Positions 37,601-51,200 of a DNA stretch of 64,000 bases are shown piece by piece; within the stretch, counting starts at the first letter, position 1, and the number at the start of each line of letters is the position of its first letter. The translations under genes and the position numbers were made by a program. Source of the stretch: Marchantia polymorpha subsp. ruderalis (Eukaryota > Streptophyta > Marchantiopsida > Marchantiales > Marchantiaceae); contig AP031353.1 in the NCBI GenBank assembly GCA_037833965.1, positions 9,488,501 to 9,552,500 of the forward strand, read 5' to 3'. The notes below the pieces were generated by a model. The model was not told the DNA's origin and did no database searches. It was given only the letters and a program-made list of their open reading frames with translations.

Positions 37601-39974
37601 TCACTTTTTGATCTTGTAGTGCTGACAGCGTGTAGCTGAATTTTGTCTTCACGATGTTCTGCCAATCTCAGAAAGAGCATCGCTTATGCTTGAAAGTGTG
37701 CAATCAAAGGATTGAACTAACTTGGAGCTTGTTGTGAAGTTTTCTAAATTGGTGGTCCTGTAGATCGTCACTAACTCAAGTTACGACGTCAAGTATCAAC
37801 CGTATATATCTGCTTCTAATTGTAGACGATGTTCTGTTGGATAATTGTCGGTCACTTTCAATTTGCAATTACAACTCTCGAGATATTTTGGAGTTTCAGT
37901 TCATAGATCGGTTCTCTTCTTTAGGGAAAAAGGCGATTTATTATTTTCATCAATTTTTCCCGGGCTTGAGAACAGCCAAGAAAAATGTTTTGCTGCACAA
38001 TGCGTTCTTTCATTTTGCCTTGCTATTATGTTCAACATGTACTAAGTCCTGCAACTTCCACTTTTGATGTGATCAATCTATCAACTGATGATTGTACTTA
38101 CTTCTTGTGGTGTGAAACTTGATTCAGAGCTCACCAGCTCAAAAGCATGTGATCTGATCGATGGATATGGTTTCCTTGCGCAGGAGGAGGAAGATGAAGA
38201 AGAGGGACAAGAAAACCCACAGGAAGAGCCCGGTGGTCTGAGTAAGTCTGGGAAAGAGTTGAAGAAGTTGCTTGGAAAAGCAGCGAAAGAGGACGATTCC
38301 AATGAAGAAGAAGATGAAGAGGATGGTGATGAAGATGTAATGCACCATCTAACACTTCTAAGTTCGAAATGTTTCTCTCTAGATATTTTATCTATTCATA
38401 TCGTTTAAGGCATACCTAGGTCCGTTGTGTTTGTTTCTTCACTATGTGGCGTGGAGAATTTAAAGAACCATCATCTTTAAATGAAATTCTAGTCAACGAG
38501 TTACTGCATTCAAAAGTCTTTCTCTGACTTCGTTTGTCGTTGAGGTAGTTTTAACTGAATCTTCTGAATGTCTTAATTAGGTCGATTTGGATAACGAAGA
38601 TATTGGTCTTTCACCCGTGCTTGCGCCCACACGCAAGGATGGACCGAAAGATGAACCTGCGGAGAGTACCCCGGTAAAACCCGCAGCGGCTGCCAAGGCC
38701 ACTCCTGCTTCTGCATCGGCAGCCAAAGGCAAGAGGAAAGCAGCTGACGAGTCAAAAGCCAATGGTGCAGCTTCAGCTAAAAAGGCTAAAGCCGAGGTCT
38801 GCCAATTTCCCTCGCTTTTTGTGATTATTATAAGTGGACACATCATTGATGGCACTTAAGCTGTACTGGCTGATTACGTACTTAGGTGTATGTAAGGCTT
38901 GGGTGGGAACTTCAATTTGATGCAGGAGCTTTTGAGAAAGTTATCCTCCCTATTCTGATTCATAGCTTTAGTTTTAGTCTGTGGCAGTGGTACGTTCTTG
39001 CAGTCTGTAAGTGTTAAGTATCTAGGGATTTGAGCCAGTATTTGTAGGAAATGTGGAGACAACTTGATTTTGAATATTTGTGAGACAAACGCCTCACTTG
39101 CAGCCAAAAACGTCACCTGTTGCTGCAAGCAAAAAGGATGTCAATGCAGCCGTTAAAGCAGCCACCACACCATCTGCCAAGGCTCCAGTAGCAGCCGCAG
39201 CTGCAAAACCTGCTCCACCTGCCAATCAGGCAGTCACAGAAGATGAGGTTATGAGAGTATTAAAATCGACTGGGCCTATCAAGAGCACGGATCTTGTAGC
39301 CAAGTTTCGAAGCAGACTTCGTTCACCAGAGGTAAGTTCGTCTTTGAGGATGCGATATGTGATTATATTACACTGGGGCCTTCTTCGTTACATATCTACT
39401 CACTACTGCAAAGGCGTGAGGGTTCGCTAGATCTCGTTGAAGATTTTGGAAATGGATGTACTTCATATCAAGGATCTTGTTGCTAGGAAGCTCTTGGATG
39501 AGAGATATAATCTGCATGTATTAGACTAGATCCACTGATTTTAAAAGTCTCTGCCCGACACCACTTTTTCGTGGTCAATCACGATACTCTGACAGAACGT
39601 GTATGATTGGTGTGTAAGAAACGAAAATTACATTGTCTTCAAAAAATGGGTGCCGATAGAAGAACTTTGACAAGTTTTATACATTTCTCTACGGGAGCTT
39701 TGCGAGCTCATCGGTGGAGACGAAAATGCGTTGCCGTAGTAATGGTGTTCTACCATAACTTGGCCTCAGTCTGTTACCACGCAAGCCCCGGATTGACTCG
39801 AACTTCACCGAGCAATTGTGTATGCCTGTTTTTGAAAATCTGACTGGCATGAAGTCTTATTCTGACCTCCTTTGGTTTGTTGTTTAGGATAAGTCAGCAT
39901 TTGCGGCTATACTCAAGAAGATTTCTCGTATACAGAAAACGGATGGAGCCAACTACATCGTTCTTCGCTATTGA
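34643..39974 (+). CDS. Transcription initiation factor TFIIF, alpha subunit (RAP74), 9 coding exons, 550 aa
   Basis: TFIIF-alpha pairs with TFIIF-beta to bring RNA polymerase II to the promoter and aid elongation in the nucleus. Coding exons are 34643-34816, 35242-35397, 36053-36198, 36658-37031, 37454-37572, 38184-38336, 38581-38796, 39104-39331 and 39888-39974. All join in phase through GT-AG introns to a TGA stop. The N-terminus has the plant-specific zinc-binding block with Cys12, 15, 26, 32, 35, 46 and 49 and His28. The conserved dimerisation fold follows (FFVGRFHQGIPHF, WILEDDIGVQQFTGQLEGG, LTLEEAEEQMKNRRKTADGY, QRWMMKAA). Next come long acidic Asp/Glu tracts and DWEHEETFTDDDEAVGNDPEE, GLSKSGKELKKLLGKA, an Ala/Lys-rich linker and the C-terminal winged helix (EDEVMRVLKSTGPIKSTDLV ending IVLRY). 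Length matches plant orthologues. Intron 3 holds a duplicated acceptor region. Confidence 0.95.
36313..36657 (+). repeat. Tandem duplication in TFIIF-alpha intron 3 including the splice acceptor
   Basis: Two diverged copies, about 36313-36462 and 36511-36657, share the order CATAT-GTTG, GGCTTCC/GCTTCCCGTT, TTTTCACTTAC/TTTCACTTACTTTC and CTACTTCCAG. Both end in a good acceptor. The second joins exon 4 in frame. The first is followed by TTACCACTTGG, a decayed copy of the exon 4 start. Confidence 0.75.
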
Positions 39975-41860
39975 TCAGAAATCTTTGTCTGGACCAAAGG
40001 ATTTCCCTTCGGGAAGGAAAAGAAAGCATGCTGCATCTTGGCGAATTTCCTGATGCCCTTCATTTAGTCATGTTTTCGGGATGATCTGTATCTGCGCCAT
40101 TGCATGATGGGATTATAGGAAGCTGTTTATTGCCTACACGTACGCGGCCACTTGTGTCCTATAGATCATCCATTCGGCTGAGATGAGAGTCTCATGTCCC
40201 CTTGTGTACGTGCAAATCCTGGTATTGGAGAGATACTGCAACTTGCAGGTGAAAGTTTTTAGCCAAAATATACGTTGTAGGCAATGTCTCCAGTCGACTT
40301 TATTACCAGACTGGAGACAGGCTTCAGCTTAATTTATGATTGGATTAATATCTACTCAAGAACCGTGTGATGTACTCAAGCAAGCAACAAGCACAGTCCA
40401 GATATCAGTAACATAGTGTTCAGCTAGACAAGCAAGATACAGGACGATGTGGAGATCTGTACATAACCACTAACAATCGAAACTAGTGAGTGCTTCGAAC
40501 CTTGTGCTCGAAGTTACTCAATCCGGTCACTGAATCGACCAGGCAATCTGTAAGATAAAATGTGTACCTTGGTAGTGCGAAAATTTTAAATTGCAGTCAG
40601 TCAGTTATGGTAGATTCTATCTTGATGCGTATTTTTTGGTATAAGATGCAGGAGTTGAATTGTAGTCGATACGCCCATCAACTTTGTGTAATCCAGTCAA
40701 GAAATTTTCGAAGTTACACCTACATATAGCTCAAGTTGCCCAATTCAACACCGCATTTCCTGCTTCTATGTTGGTAAAGTATTTACTGGTAAGATGGGAG
40801 TAATGCAATGTATTCTTACAATGGCCGAATTGCAACGCGTACTTGTCTTAATCGTCGGAGAGCCTACAGATCTCAAAGTTCCAAATCGCAAAATGTGGAA
40901 GCACACACATGTGCTTGTTGTCCGCATTTCTACCATCAATTTCTGGGTTGTGTGGTGCAAACATTCATTGCAATGTTTCAAGCTCAGATACCCGGATTAC
41001 ATCAACAGTGAAAAAGATTACCTTTCAAAAGATCTTGTAATTTTATTAATCGAGAAATATTTAATTAACACATTTCCAAATGATGGGAAATTTTTTTTGT
41101 ATGAGTTTTATATATTTTGTTTATAGATTCATAATCTTTTTAGTGCAATTATTATCTGAAAATATAATTTTATAACTGCAAGTTGTCCGCTTACTAAAAT
41201 TCATCTATCTTGAAATATAACTTGAAGAAAAAAAGGATTTATTACATTGTAATTATGTTGATAATCTATATAATTTCGAAATATTTTGAAATATTTTAAG
41301 CACATTATAGATAAAAAACACATTTATGATAATTATCAAAAATATATATAACATAATTATCTCAAAATATTTAGATAAGCTTATTTTCAATCTGACCTAA
41401 ATGAAATCACAACAATAAAACAATGACATGTGAGAATTTAGGCCACAACTATAATTTAAATGATCACAATGCCATTGCAAGTGATAATTTATGTGAAATA
41501 ATATTGGTTGATAAATAGTACATATTCTTTTAGTTTCGTTTCAAAATTAAAATTAGATGCACATATTTTATTTTATTCTAGTCTACTTATATCACAATCT
41601 GGATATGGTACAAAAAGTCAACCTCTTAGCATATTCTTTTATTTGCAAATTTTGGTTACTTAGATTTAGTCTGAGTTCATCCATGAAAATCAAAATATTT
41701 CATCTAGAACCGTGGCTTTGTACTAATAACCAGACCACTTTAAATGTGGTGATTTGGTTCGAAACGCCTCAAATAGCCACCTAGAACTTTTGCGCGGCGC
41801 CACTAATAAAGTCTGTTAAAGTCTGTTAGATCGAGTTGCTCGAGAGTCATTCTTTCGCAT
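39975..41860. other. 3' flank of TFIIF-alpha and AT-rich spacer
   Basis: The first few hundred bases should be the TFIIF-alpha 3' UTR. A weak open frame at 40,794-41,126 does not resemble a known protein. From 41,040 to 41,560 the DNA is very AT-rich and non-coding. Confidence 0.4.
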
Positions 41861-42034
41861 TCTGTTATACTAACAATGGCTGCTAACCGTCAAACACCTT
41901 ATAAAACGGAGCATTCACTTGATTTCGGTGTCAAAGTCTTTCTCATTTTGTTATACTTTCAATGGCTACCAAGCGTCAAACACCTTATAAAACAGAGCAT
42001 TCTATTGAATTTGGTGTCAAAGTCTGTGAGTGTG
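41860..42034 (+). repeat. Tandem duplication of the transposase 5' end, 86-bp period
   Basis: TTGTTATACT...CAATGGCT followed by CGTCAAACACCTTATAAAAC and GGTGTCAAAGTCT occurs twice, with the ATGGCT at 41876 and 41962. Each copy carries the same start-codon context and about 20 codons of the hAT-like protein. Confidence 0.88.
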
Positions 42035-44053
42035 ATGCTGTTTTGAATGCTATAGTATCCACGTCTTGACGTCTAATAATAATAACGTATTATTGTTATG
42101 TACTTCAAGAAGCACTTTCGTGTCGACACTTACCGGAGTCACATGGTGTCACAGCATCCAGGGTGCTGGAAAGAGTACAGTGAGCTGACACCTATTGAAA
42201 AAACTGTTTTCTTTGACGACAATGCTCTTGTGATTCACCGCAACACTATCAACTCACATTTTTCTGGTGCTCAAGTTCCTCCTCACTTGTTTGTGAACAA
42301 GCATATTGTTGATGTTATCATCGGAGAGATGCTCTTCCATCCTGATGATTCGAACGATGAGATTACGAAGAAGCGTGCTCTCAACATTTTTGAAGATGTG
42401 ATCAATCCTTTAGAAGCCAATGCTACTGCTCACGATGACAATGACTTCGTCGCTGATAGATATTGAATTGACTTGAAGAATACTGCTTAGTTTAATCTAA
42501 TTGCTGATTACCTCAGCGTCGGCGTTTCCTTTCGAATGACTTCGAGAATTCTTATGATGACGAAGGAGCGCACTGGCTTGGCCTCTATTGGCTCTGCATC
42601 TGAAGGTAAAGTGACTAGCTACGCTCGCTTTATTTGTGCGCTGAATCTTCAAACGCTTCTCGAGCTGCTCTCTCAAATGTGGACTTTTTTTATCGCAATG
42701 GATATGTCTACTCACATGGCAACCTCCTATCTGGACATCCGAATCCGTTTGCACTGAAAAGGTGCCATTTTGAACTTTCATTTGCTGGCGATTCCAATGT
42801 TCAGCCGCCATACTGGTGAACAGATTTTTCTGCACGCTTGTAGAGCTCTTGATATTATCGCTCCTCTGTGGAAACAAATGATCATCTCCATCTCTACTGA
42901 TGGAGAGCGCAAAATGACGGATCGTGTTCACGACGTCGCAACTCGCTTCCAACAAGCTGCTCTTTCGGGCTTCTACCGTCTTTGGTGTGGTTTACATCAG
43001 CTTGACATCAAGCTTCAGGATTTCTTCGCGGCTTTGATGGGCGAACAGTTCTACTCGGATCTCACTGGCTTAATCTCATATTTGAGGCGGTAGCAGGATC
43101 TCATACTTGATATGCAGACCAAGGCCAAGACAGTTGCAAACACTCGATGGGAAACCATGAGCAAAGTCTTAGCCTGATTCAAGGTTCACCATGTCGCTCT
43201 GCATGTTTATCTCCACCTGAAGAAGCCTTCGTGTGCCTCCAATCCAGCTTGGTGGATTGTCATCATGTTCATTGAGAAACTTTCAACCGAGGCGACACTT
43301 ACCTTTCGGAGCCTTGAAGGTCTTACAACTTTGGTATCTCAACAGCGTGAGGGTATACTGAATTTGCATTCGACATTGGCACGTTTACTCAAAGCTTCTG
43401 GGCCTCTATCTCCTGAAGATGCTAACGCGATCGACCTTGAAATTGAAGTACTTTCGGATGATCGTCAGTTTTCATTGAAGCTAACAAATATGCAAGCAAT
43501 GCTCGATGACCTTGGCAGTTTTGTGCTAGATCGAATTCAAGAAGCTGGAGTTGAGGTAATGGCTGAGGTTGTGAAGTATCTTGCGACTTGTTTAGAAAAT
43601 CTCATTTCCGACGTTATTGCAATTTTCGTTGAGCGGGATTCCTCAAATGAAGTTGCCTCTAAATTGCCTCAAGTGCTTCCGCATCAGCTTGTGGCGCTAC
43701 GTGGTCGTGAGTTTGCTCACTTTGTGCGAACTCAATCACCTCATTTGAAATTTCGATGGTTTTTGGCTGATGTGGATCTTGTTGAACAAGAGCTACATGT
43801 GACTTATCAACGAGAGAGAACTTTTAAATCAGTGATTGATTCGTATGATCACCAGACTTCATTTGAAGACGGATGGATTCGAATGCAAGGACGGTTTTCT
43901 AACTTGCATTTCCTGGCACCTCTACTGTGGTGAGCGACTTCTCAATAGTAATTGGGAGAAGAACGAGAATAGAGTATCTTTTACGGACTTCTCGCTCGAG
44001 GGAATTTTCCATACGAAACACTTCAAGAGAATGCAAGCCATTGAGTTCAATTA
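41876..44053 (+). pseudogene. hAT-like transposase pseudogene
   Basis: Broken frames on the plus strand read as one protein of the hAT-like class (family from memory, not searched). The N-terminal part starts MATKRQTPYKTEHSIEFGVK (41962). MYFKKHFRVDTYRSHMVSQH (42098) looks like a degenerate BED-type zinc-finger region. A middle part around 42,770-43,200 has STDGERKMTDRVHDVATRF and GFYRLWCGLHQLDIKLQDFF. A long helical part occupies 43265-43933. The C-terminal motifs STVVSDFSI and NWEKNENRVSFTDFSLEGIF fall in two further frames (about 43,920-44,053) and resemble the hAT dimerisation end. In-frame stops near 42,055, 42,465, 43,093 and 43,178 and two frameshifts near 43,920 and 43,955 break it. 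No host gene uses this sequence as far as I can see. Terminal inverted repeats could not be placed. Confidence 0.62.
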
Positions 44054-45217
44054 GCATCATAAACCACTGTAAAACAAATCCTAGTTCCATGTCATCTTTA
44101 ATTTTAGATAGTTTGTACGGGAGCCACAACCTACCACATTTAACATTTTTTACAACCCACAAATAGCTTATTTGTGGTATATGTGGCCCACGCCACATAT
44201 AAAGTGTTCTGCCAATAACCCATTCAACATCAACGATATGATTTGTGATTGATAATCTATTAGACAAACTTGTTTCTAGTGTTTTAACTTGAGCATTCTG
44301 CAATGCTATATATGGTATAGCCTTAAATATCATTTTCGTATCATTTTGAATCTAAATTATATATCTCATCACAATACCATTATTCGAAGGTTGTTCTCAG
44401 ATCCCGACGAGATACTCACGTCTTGTCTTAATGTCCACGAGCTCCATTTCCTGCTATTAGTACTTGATATGAACTCTCGGTACATGTAGCGGAGAGAAAA
44501 TGATTCAAGGGTTGGAACCATGTACCTTAGAATCAAACTGTGGTTTGCAGATTTTGTGGAGCGGTGCTGAACTCCTCACACCGTCGTACTGCAATGATTG
44601 ACCAGAGCCCACCAGCTACACAAAGTAGCCAAAGTAGGGGGGACAGAGTATCGAGACGGGAATATACGGGATGTTTCGAATCGGGGAGAGAAGGGAGGAG
44701 GGAGGGGAACTAGGGGCCGGGGGGCAGGGGAACGGTGGGGACTAATGGAGGGTCGGAACGAGGCCCAAGTGGCAGCACATGAACTGTTGTCATGCGAGCA
44801 GCGCGAGAGCGAGAGGAGGAAGTTGATGCCTGCTCGCCACTGATGCCCCTCGCGCATTCGCAGCAGCTGGCCGCTGCCCCACTCCAGCGCAACAGTCCAC
44901 TACAACAAACAGCACGGTCTCGCTCGCCGAGGCATGGCTACGCGCTCCTGACACCGGCGGCATCACGGCCCACATCTCATTTCGACAAGTAGGCAGGCGA
45001 ATCTCTGCATCGCCACCGGACAGGAGGACGAATTTCCTCCGGATTCCCCGTCTGAGCTATGGCGACCATGTGTCCATCAGTCGGTCGGTCTGGGCGTCGA
45101 GAATTTTAACTACGTGCTGTGGATTCATTCAGGTGGAGCGGGTGTCTGGTTCTGGAGATGGAAGAGGAATCGACGAGGTTATCGTAGTGCGAGAACAGAG
45201 TGTTTCCTTGCGCACGT
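44054..45217 (+). promoter_or_regulatory. Spacer, then GC-rich upstream region of the isoamylase gene with two short uORFs
   Basis: 44.05-44.56 kb is AT-rich and non-coding. 44.58-45.06 kb is GC-rich with G-runs near 44,690-44,740 and resembles the upstream regions of the other genes. Two short upstream reading frames precede the chosen isoamylase start: 45059-45109 (ATGGCGACC to TAA, 17 codons) and 45158-45187 (ATGGAAGAG to TAG, 10 codons). They matter only if the transcript begins upstream of them. A possible splice acceptor (ATTCAG) ends at 45132. Confidence 0.4.
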
Positions 45218-48200
45218 ATGAATTCCTCAGTCATGCAGATTGTGGGGAGCATCCGTGGCTCTCCGTGGACTATACAGCGCCAGGTGCATTGCAAGGTGAG
45301 AAGCAGCGGGTTCCCCGAATTCTATCGTCGGATTGTGTTCATGCGATCGATGGGAATTTTTCAGTATGACGTACTGACGTTCGTGAAACCCTGTCTGTCT
45401 GTAGTCTGGATCGCCCGCTAGGAGCATCAGTGGTGACGGAGGCAGGACGGCGGCTGCGCGCAATTTCGCTAGCAAGGATTCCGAGGCTTATGGCGTTCAT
45501 TGTAAATTGGCCTCGATCACGAAAGCGCCGCAGAAGAGCGGAAGAAATTTACAACAGAATCGAATAAACAATGCCAAAAAAAGCAGCGAGGAGCTGATCG
45601 GGGGACACTCGAGTCAGGCATATAATGTGGACAGTATGAGAAAAACCGACAAGAGGCCATCGTGGAAAGATTTGATCAAAAGTGAAGATAAGTCCATGGA
45701 CGGGAAGCAGACGGTCTCTCCATCGTCGACAGAATTGTTGAAAACCGGGAAAGTGGCGAAGAAGTCCAATTTGCCAATGCTGGAACCAGAAAGGTCCAAA
45801 AATTTTTTATATCACATAGATGGAGGTGGTCAGGTGCGACCTGAATGAGACAGTTCATTTTCATGACTTTAGAAGATGTCGATTTTTGAATGCACAACCT
45901 TGAGGCACTGAACGCTTACTTCGGGAACGTTTGTGACATCCATGTCATGGTCATTTGACTCTCATTATTCAAGGGTTTCGTTTTCATCCCTTATGTTTTA
46001 AAGTTTGATCTTAGTTCAAGACTTCAAGATCCGAGGACGAATTTCACGCTAGGTAGTGAGGACCCTCTCTTTGTAGGGGAGTGAACAGAATCGTGGGCGG
46101 GGTTAGTTTCAGCACAATGTTGGCAGTCAAGAGTACTTCATAGAATGTAAACTGGACCTGCACAAGAAATTTGAGTGCTTATGACAAATGACTTTCATGA
46201 GACACTCCTAAAGTAGCAAATTGCATATCGCCATCAAAATGAGAATCGTCTGGAGTTGTTTTCCACAAATAGGTCTGAGCTTGTGCAGAACTTCTGACAT
46301 CAGTGTGTCAAGAGGGCTGTTTTGATGGGATAGTTCTGATACTTGCAGGTTGTAGCGACAGTTACAAAGACTACGCCTAAAATCTACAGCCTGAGTGTTC
46401 AACTTGATATGGGTAAACAGGAGCCTGTGCTACTCCATTGGGTAAGTAACACTTGCACCGAGTTTTTTTTCCCCAGAAGGAATGCTATGAAAAAGACTTT
46501 GTTGATGAGAGCGCTGATGTTTTGCTTGTTCAGCTTCAAATCTATATGCAGCCCGATTCAACTTTTTATGTAGAGTTGACTCTCTCACCACAATGAATAA
46601 GTTGCAATATACCCCTATTGTCTGAGCCCCAAAGCGAAGACTGTAGCTTAAAAAATTGGCTACAAACAAGGAGAAGTTTCTCTTTCTTCAACACTTGTAT
46701 ATTAGAAACAGGACAGAATGTCTATCTGTGTTCACGGCCATCATGCACGAAGTCAAGATGGAAATGCCGCGAAAGTCAAGATGTACTACTGAGAATATTA
46801 CCCATATTTATTGATTGATGGTTCAGGGACTCTTCCGCTCCAGTTCAACCGACTGGGTGCTGCTTGATCCTAAAGATGCACCTCCAGGGACGAAGTATAC
46901 CAAAGGAAAGTAAGTGATAAACTTTTCATCCAAGATGAGATAGAGTGGAACTGGCTTCTGTCCTTGTAGCTTGACTTCGATTGTCTTTCCAAGTCCAACC
47001 TACTGGACTATATTCTCGGTAATTGTTTACTTCCTTTTGTTTACTTTCTCCCATTTCTCAGGACTGAGGCTATGCGAACTCCCATGGAGTGTGATTCGAG
47101 GGGTATTCGGACATTGGAATTGGATTTCGATGCATCGAAGACGCCATTTTACGTAGCATTTGTGCTCTTCAGACCAGCTCAGAATGGTGGGGAAGCAACT
47201 TGGATAAGGTCTGGATCTATTCCTAGCTGTATGTGCAAATTATAAAATACATAGTAGTGATTCTTCTCAAAGCTCCTCTAAGTAGTTGTCGTTGAATCGG
47301 TATCTACTCACTTACAAGAGTTCAAGATAACATGTATTCAACTTTTTATGTATCAATGTATCTAACCACTGCTATCATCAGTGGCTGTCGCTAAGTCCTT
47401 TCAACAGGAGTTTCTAAACTTCTGTCTTATATAATCAGTAGTATAGGATGCTTATGATCCCAATATTTGAGATAATATCATTGAGACAATCTTTCTTTGT
47501 TGTCCTGCTGCCTCAGAAGTGCTCACGGTGAAAACTTTTGCATCCCTGTCGGGATAGGTAAGGGGCAGCCGGAGCCTTTAGGCCTCACGTGGAAGAAGGA
47601 TGGCTTGGTGAATTTTTCTTTGTACTCAAAGAACGCAAGGAACGTCATCTTATGTCTATATAAAGACGATTCTACACAACCGTGTGTGAGTCGTCTCTTG
47701 TAAACTTACTGGTTTTCTGGTAGCCCAAAGCACTGTCAACTCAAGTTTCTGTCATTCCCTTATGATAAAGTAGGATTCCGTTTACACCGTTGAAGGTTTT
47801 TTCAATCAATATGAATAATCTTATACCAACAATCTCTCTAGGTTCTATATAGGTGTGTACCAAGTATTCAGTCACCTTCATCTCAGTAACTCATTCAGTA
47901 AGTAACGTTTCCTTTTGATCAACTCACAGATGGAGATAGACCTTGAGAGGTCAGTCCACCGAACTGGAGATGTGTGGCACGCTGAGGTGGAGGTGGGCGA
48001 GTTTACGCGATATGGATATCGTTGTAAGGTTAGTCCATATGCCGACTCCTTGCAGGGCTTTTAATTCCTTTCAAGATTCGATTTTCTATCCTATCTACTC
48101 TTGTGTTCCTTTCACTCAAGTAGAGAAAGTGGTAAGTGGAGCATTTGCAGTTTGATCATGGCTGGTTATAGGTCTTTGTCAGGTTTATCAGTGAGGAGAC

Positions 48201-51200
48201 TGTGAAATCGCTAATGAAAGTACTTCCACTACGAGATGGGTAGATGTTATCCTAGACGATTTGGGCATTGCACACACAAAGTGTTTATATACGTGGCTTT
48301 TAGGATTGATCTGTCAATTGAGGATCTGCGCAGGCCGCTTAAGGATGATAGTAATCCAGTGGCTCGTCATATCTTGTTTTGAGTAGGGAGATGTGAGTTG
48401 GGAAAGTGGTAACCGATATCAGGCACGTCATGTCCTTCTCGACCCGTATGCGAAACTTTTGGCTCCTCCTGTCCCGGGTCAAGGTAAGTACAGTACTCTT
48501 AACTTGTCTAACGATGGCTCTGGTGATTTTTTACAAACTTACCACGAGGCTTCAAGACTAAAGAGTAAACAATGTTTTGAAGTTGGATTGATTCAACGCT
48601 AAAGTTTTTTTGTGAGTGATATCATACAGAATGCTGGCAGCTAGGTGGCTTGTGTGTTCAGTGTCCTCTTTAGACTAGGATCCAGCATACAAGCCTACTG
48701 AAATTTTAAACTCGGACTCTGTGATGTGGGGTTAGAAAGTCTTCCATCACCAGCACGAGCTCTGGGATCGCTGAAGAGAGAAACTGTACAATTTGACTGG
48801 GAAAGCGATGCTTATCCTCGGTAAGCCATCTCTTGGTTTGATGTTTATGTGAGACTTGACGAATGAAAATCTTGATACCGGACTCGGGGGACTCGAAAGG
48901 CCTCATGAGTTGGCGTCCCCAGGAACAATAAAAAACTCACATGTTGGCGTTTTTCTTACTCGCAGCATACCTTTAGAAAGACTTGTTGTGTACAAGTTGA
49001 ATGTCGCGAGTTTTACATCAGATGAATCAAGCGGCCTGGAGGAGAGTGTTCGAGGAACATTCGAGGGAATCGCACGCAAAGTCCAGCACCTCGTCGATCT
49101 TGGTGCGTTCTAGGCCTTAAGTTACACTAAGAGGGTGAAAGTTACACTCGCGTTGTGAGACAAGTCTTTAATTGTGCTCTTACGTGCAGGTGTAAATGCG
49201 GTTATCCTGGAATCAGTTTTTGAGCATGATGACTGTCGGTTGAATCCAATCAGGTAACCTTTTAATTATTGTTGACGACAAACCATACGAACAAGCAGTC
49301 CTAGGGCCGAACCTGTTCATATGACGTTCGGATGTACTCATGTGTAGATGCTATAGAGATGAAAAGTGGGGGTTGTTTTCGTGGAATTGCTGTTAGCCGC
49401 AAGCTGTATCATTATCAGACAACGTGCTTGTCCTGCTTGACTTTGGATTTCATGTTTAACAGTTAAAGTTTCAAACGTAGTTCTTCCTTGAACTTTTGAG
49501 GTTCGAATAATATACATATGAAGTATTCCTGCTTACAGCTTCTTCGCTCCTGCTGCCCGCTACGGATCCGGAGACTGCTTGTCAGCAAGTACATCTTTGA
49601 AGAAAATGGTGAAGGAGCTACACTTTCATGGTATAGAGGTACCGTTCCTATACATCAGAACTATAACACTAGACTTGCAATGATAATGAGAACGTCGCGA
49701 AAGAGGTCGTTGTTAGATAATTTGTGACATCTTGTTATCAACCCGATATTTTGAGGATTGATTTAGTATAAAAATAAACATCTGATTACCAATTTGATGC
49801 GGTAGATCCTAATCTCCGCTGTATCTGTTTGAAAAGTTTATGATATAAACTTATTTTGTCACAGTTTATATTTGTTGTTTGAACAGGTTATACTGGATGT
49901 TGTATATAGTCACACTGCAGAAGGTGGAGACGATACACCCAAGAACATATCATTTCGGGGCATCGACAACTCTACTTTCTACATCTTAGATGGCTTTGGA
50001 AAGTACGTTCCTTTTTATTCTCCAGTACGGTTTACTGCGACATCCGATTTGTAGTCGAACTAATCATATTTATATATCAAATTGCGACAAATGGAGTTCT
50101 CGTTAGATCACAAATCGATAACTAGTAGGGTTGGTAATTGCTTCATACGGAATCCACTCTTCTCCACATTCGATGTTCCACAATTATACCAATTCTATGG
50201 ACATGTCGATTCTGCAAGTACGATACAGTCTTTCCGCGGCAGTGCAGAACTGTTGTGTTGACTTACGCCTTTACTTGTGTAATTTCAGAGTTGTCGCTTC
50301 AGAGTTTGGAACATCAAATGCCTTCAACTGCAATCATCCCGTCGTACAAAGAATGGTACGTCTGGCGAGCTGGAATTGTTTAATGAACTGATAGTGTCGT
50401 GAAAGTACATTATATGTAATGAATGATGAAGGGAAGAGGCATTTTTCAATGACTATCTTTCTCTCATCGCTCTGATATCTCAGATTGTGGACAGCCTAAG
50501 GCACTGGGTGGAGGAATATCATGTGGATGGCTTTGTATTCGTGAACGGTTCAGCCCTTGTAACTGGACCTCATGGACAGCAGTTGAGTCGACCAGTACTG
50601 GTAGAAGCTATCTCGTTTGATCCTGTTTTAGCAAGCACAAAACTTATTGTCGACACCTTCTCTCCCTTCACAAGGTCTTCGAAGGTAATCAAGCCAAACG
50701 ATGTTCTTTTCGCACTAAAGATTCACCCTTGTTCTGAAAAGTCGACATCTTTACTTGGTCAATTTTTACGCAGGCCGTAGCTTGAAGCCGTGCTTTACCC
50801 TTGAGCACCAGTATTTTGGTGAGCTAGTTTTGATTGCGCCTGCGGAAACAGGAATCTTTAATCTCATCTAGGTGTCCACATTATCCACCTCTCACACAGA
50901 CCATGAACTTACTGAAGTCAAATGGCTCGCATATGTTGCAGTCACTTCCTTTTCCTCATTGGAGACGGTGGTGTGAGTTGAACAGTTTGTTTCGGAATGA
51001 TGCGCGAAGGTTTCTAAGAGGTGATATTGGCGAGCTAAGTAGTTTTGCTACTCGATTATGTGGCAGGTGATATGCTTCTTCCTTCCATTTGACGTCACTA
51101 AATTATGCCAAAGATAGATTCCAGTTTTCTTTAGATAATCAGAAACGTTTTGCGTTCTATTTAACCAAGCGTTATCATATACTGGAAGTGCCGTATCACC

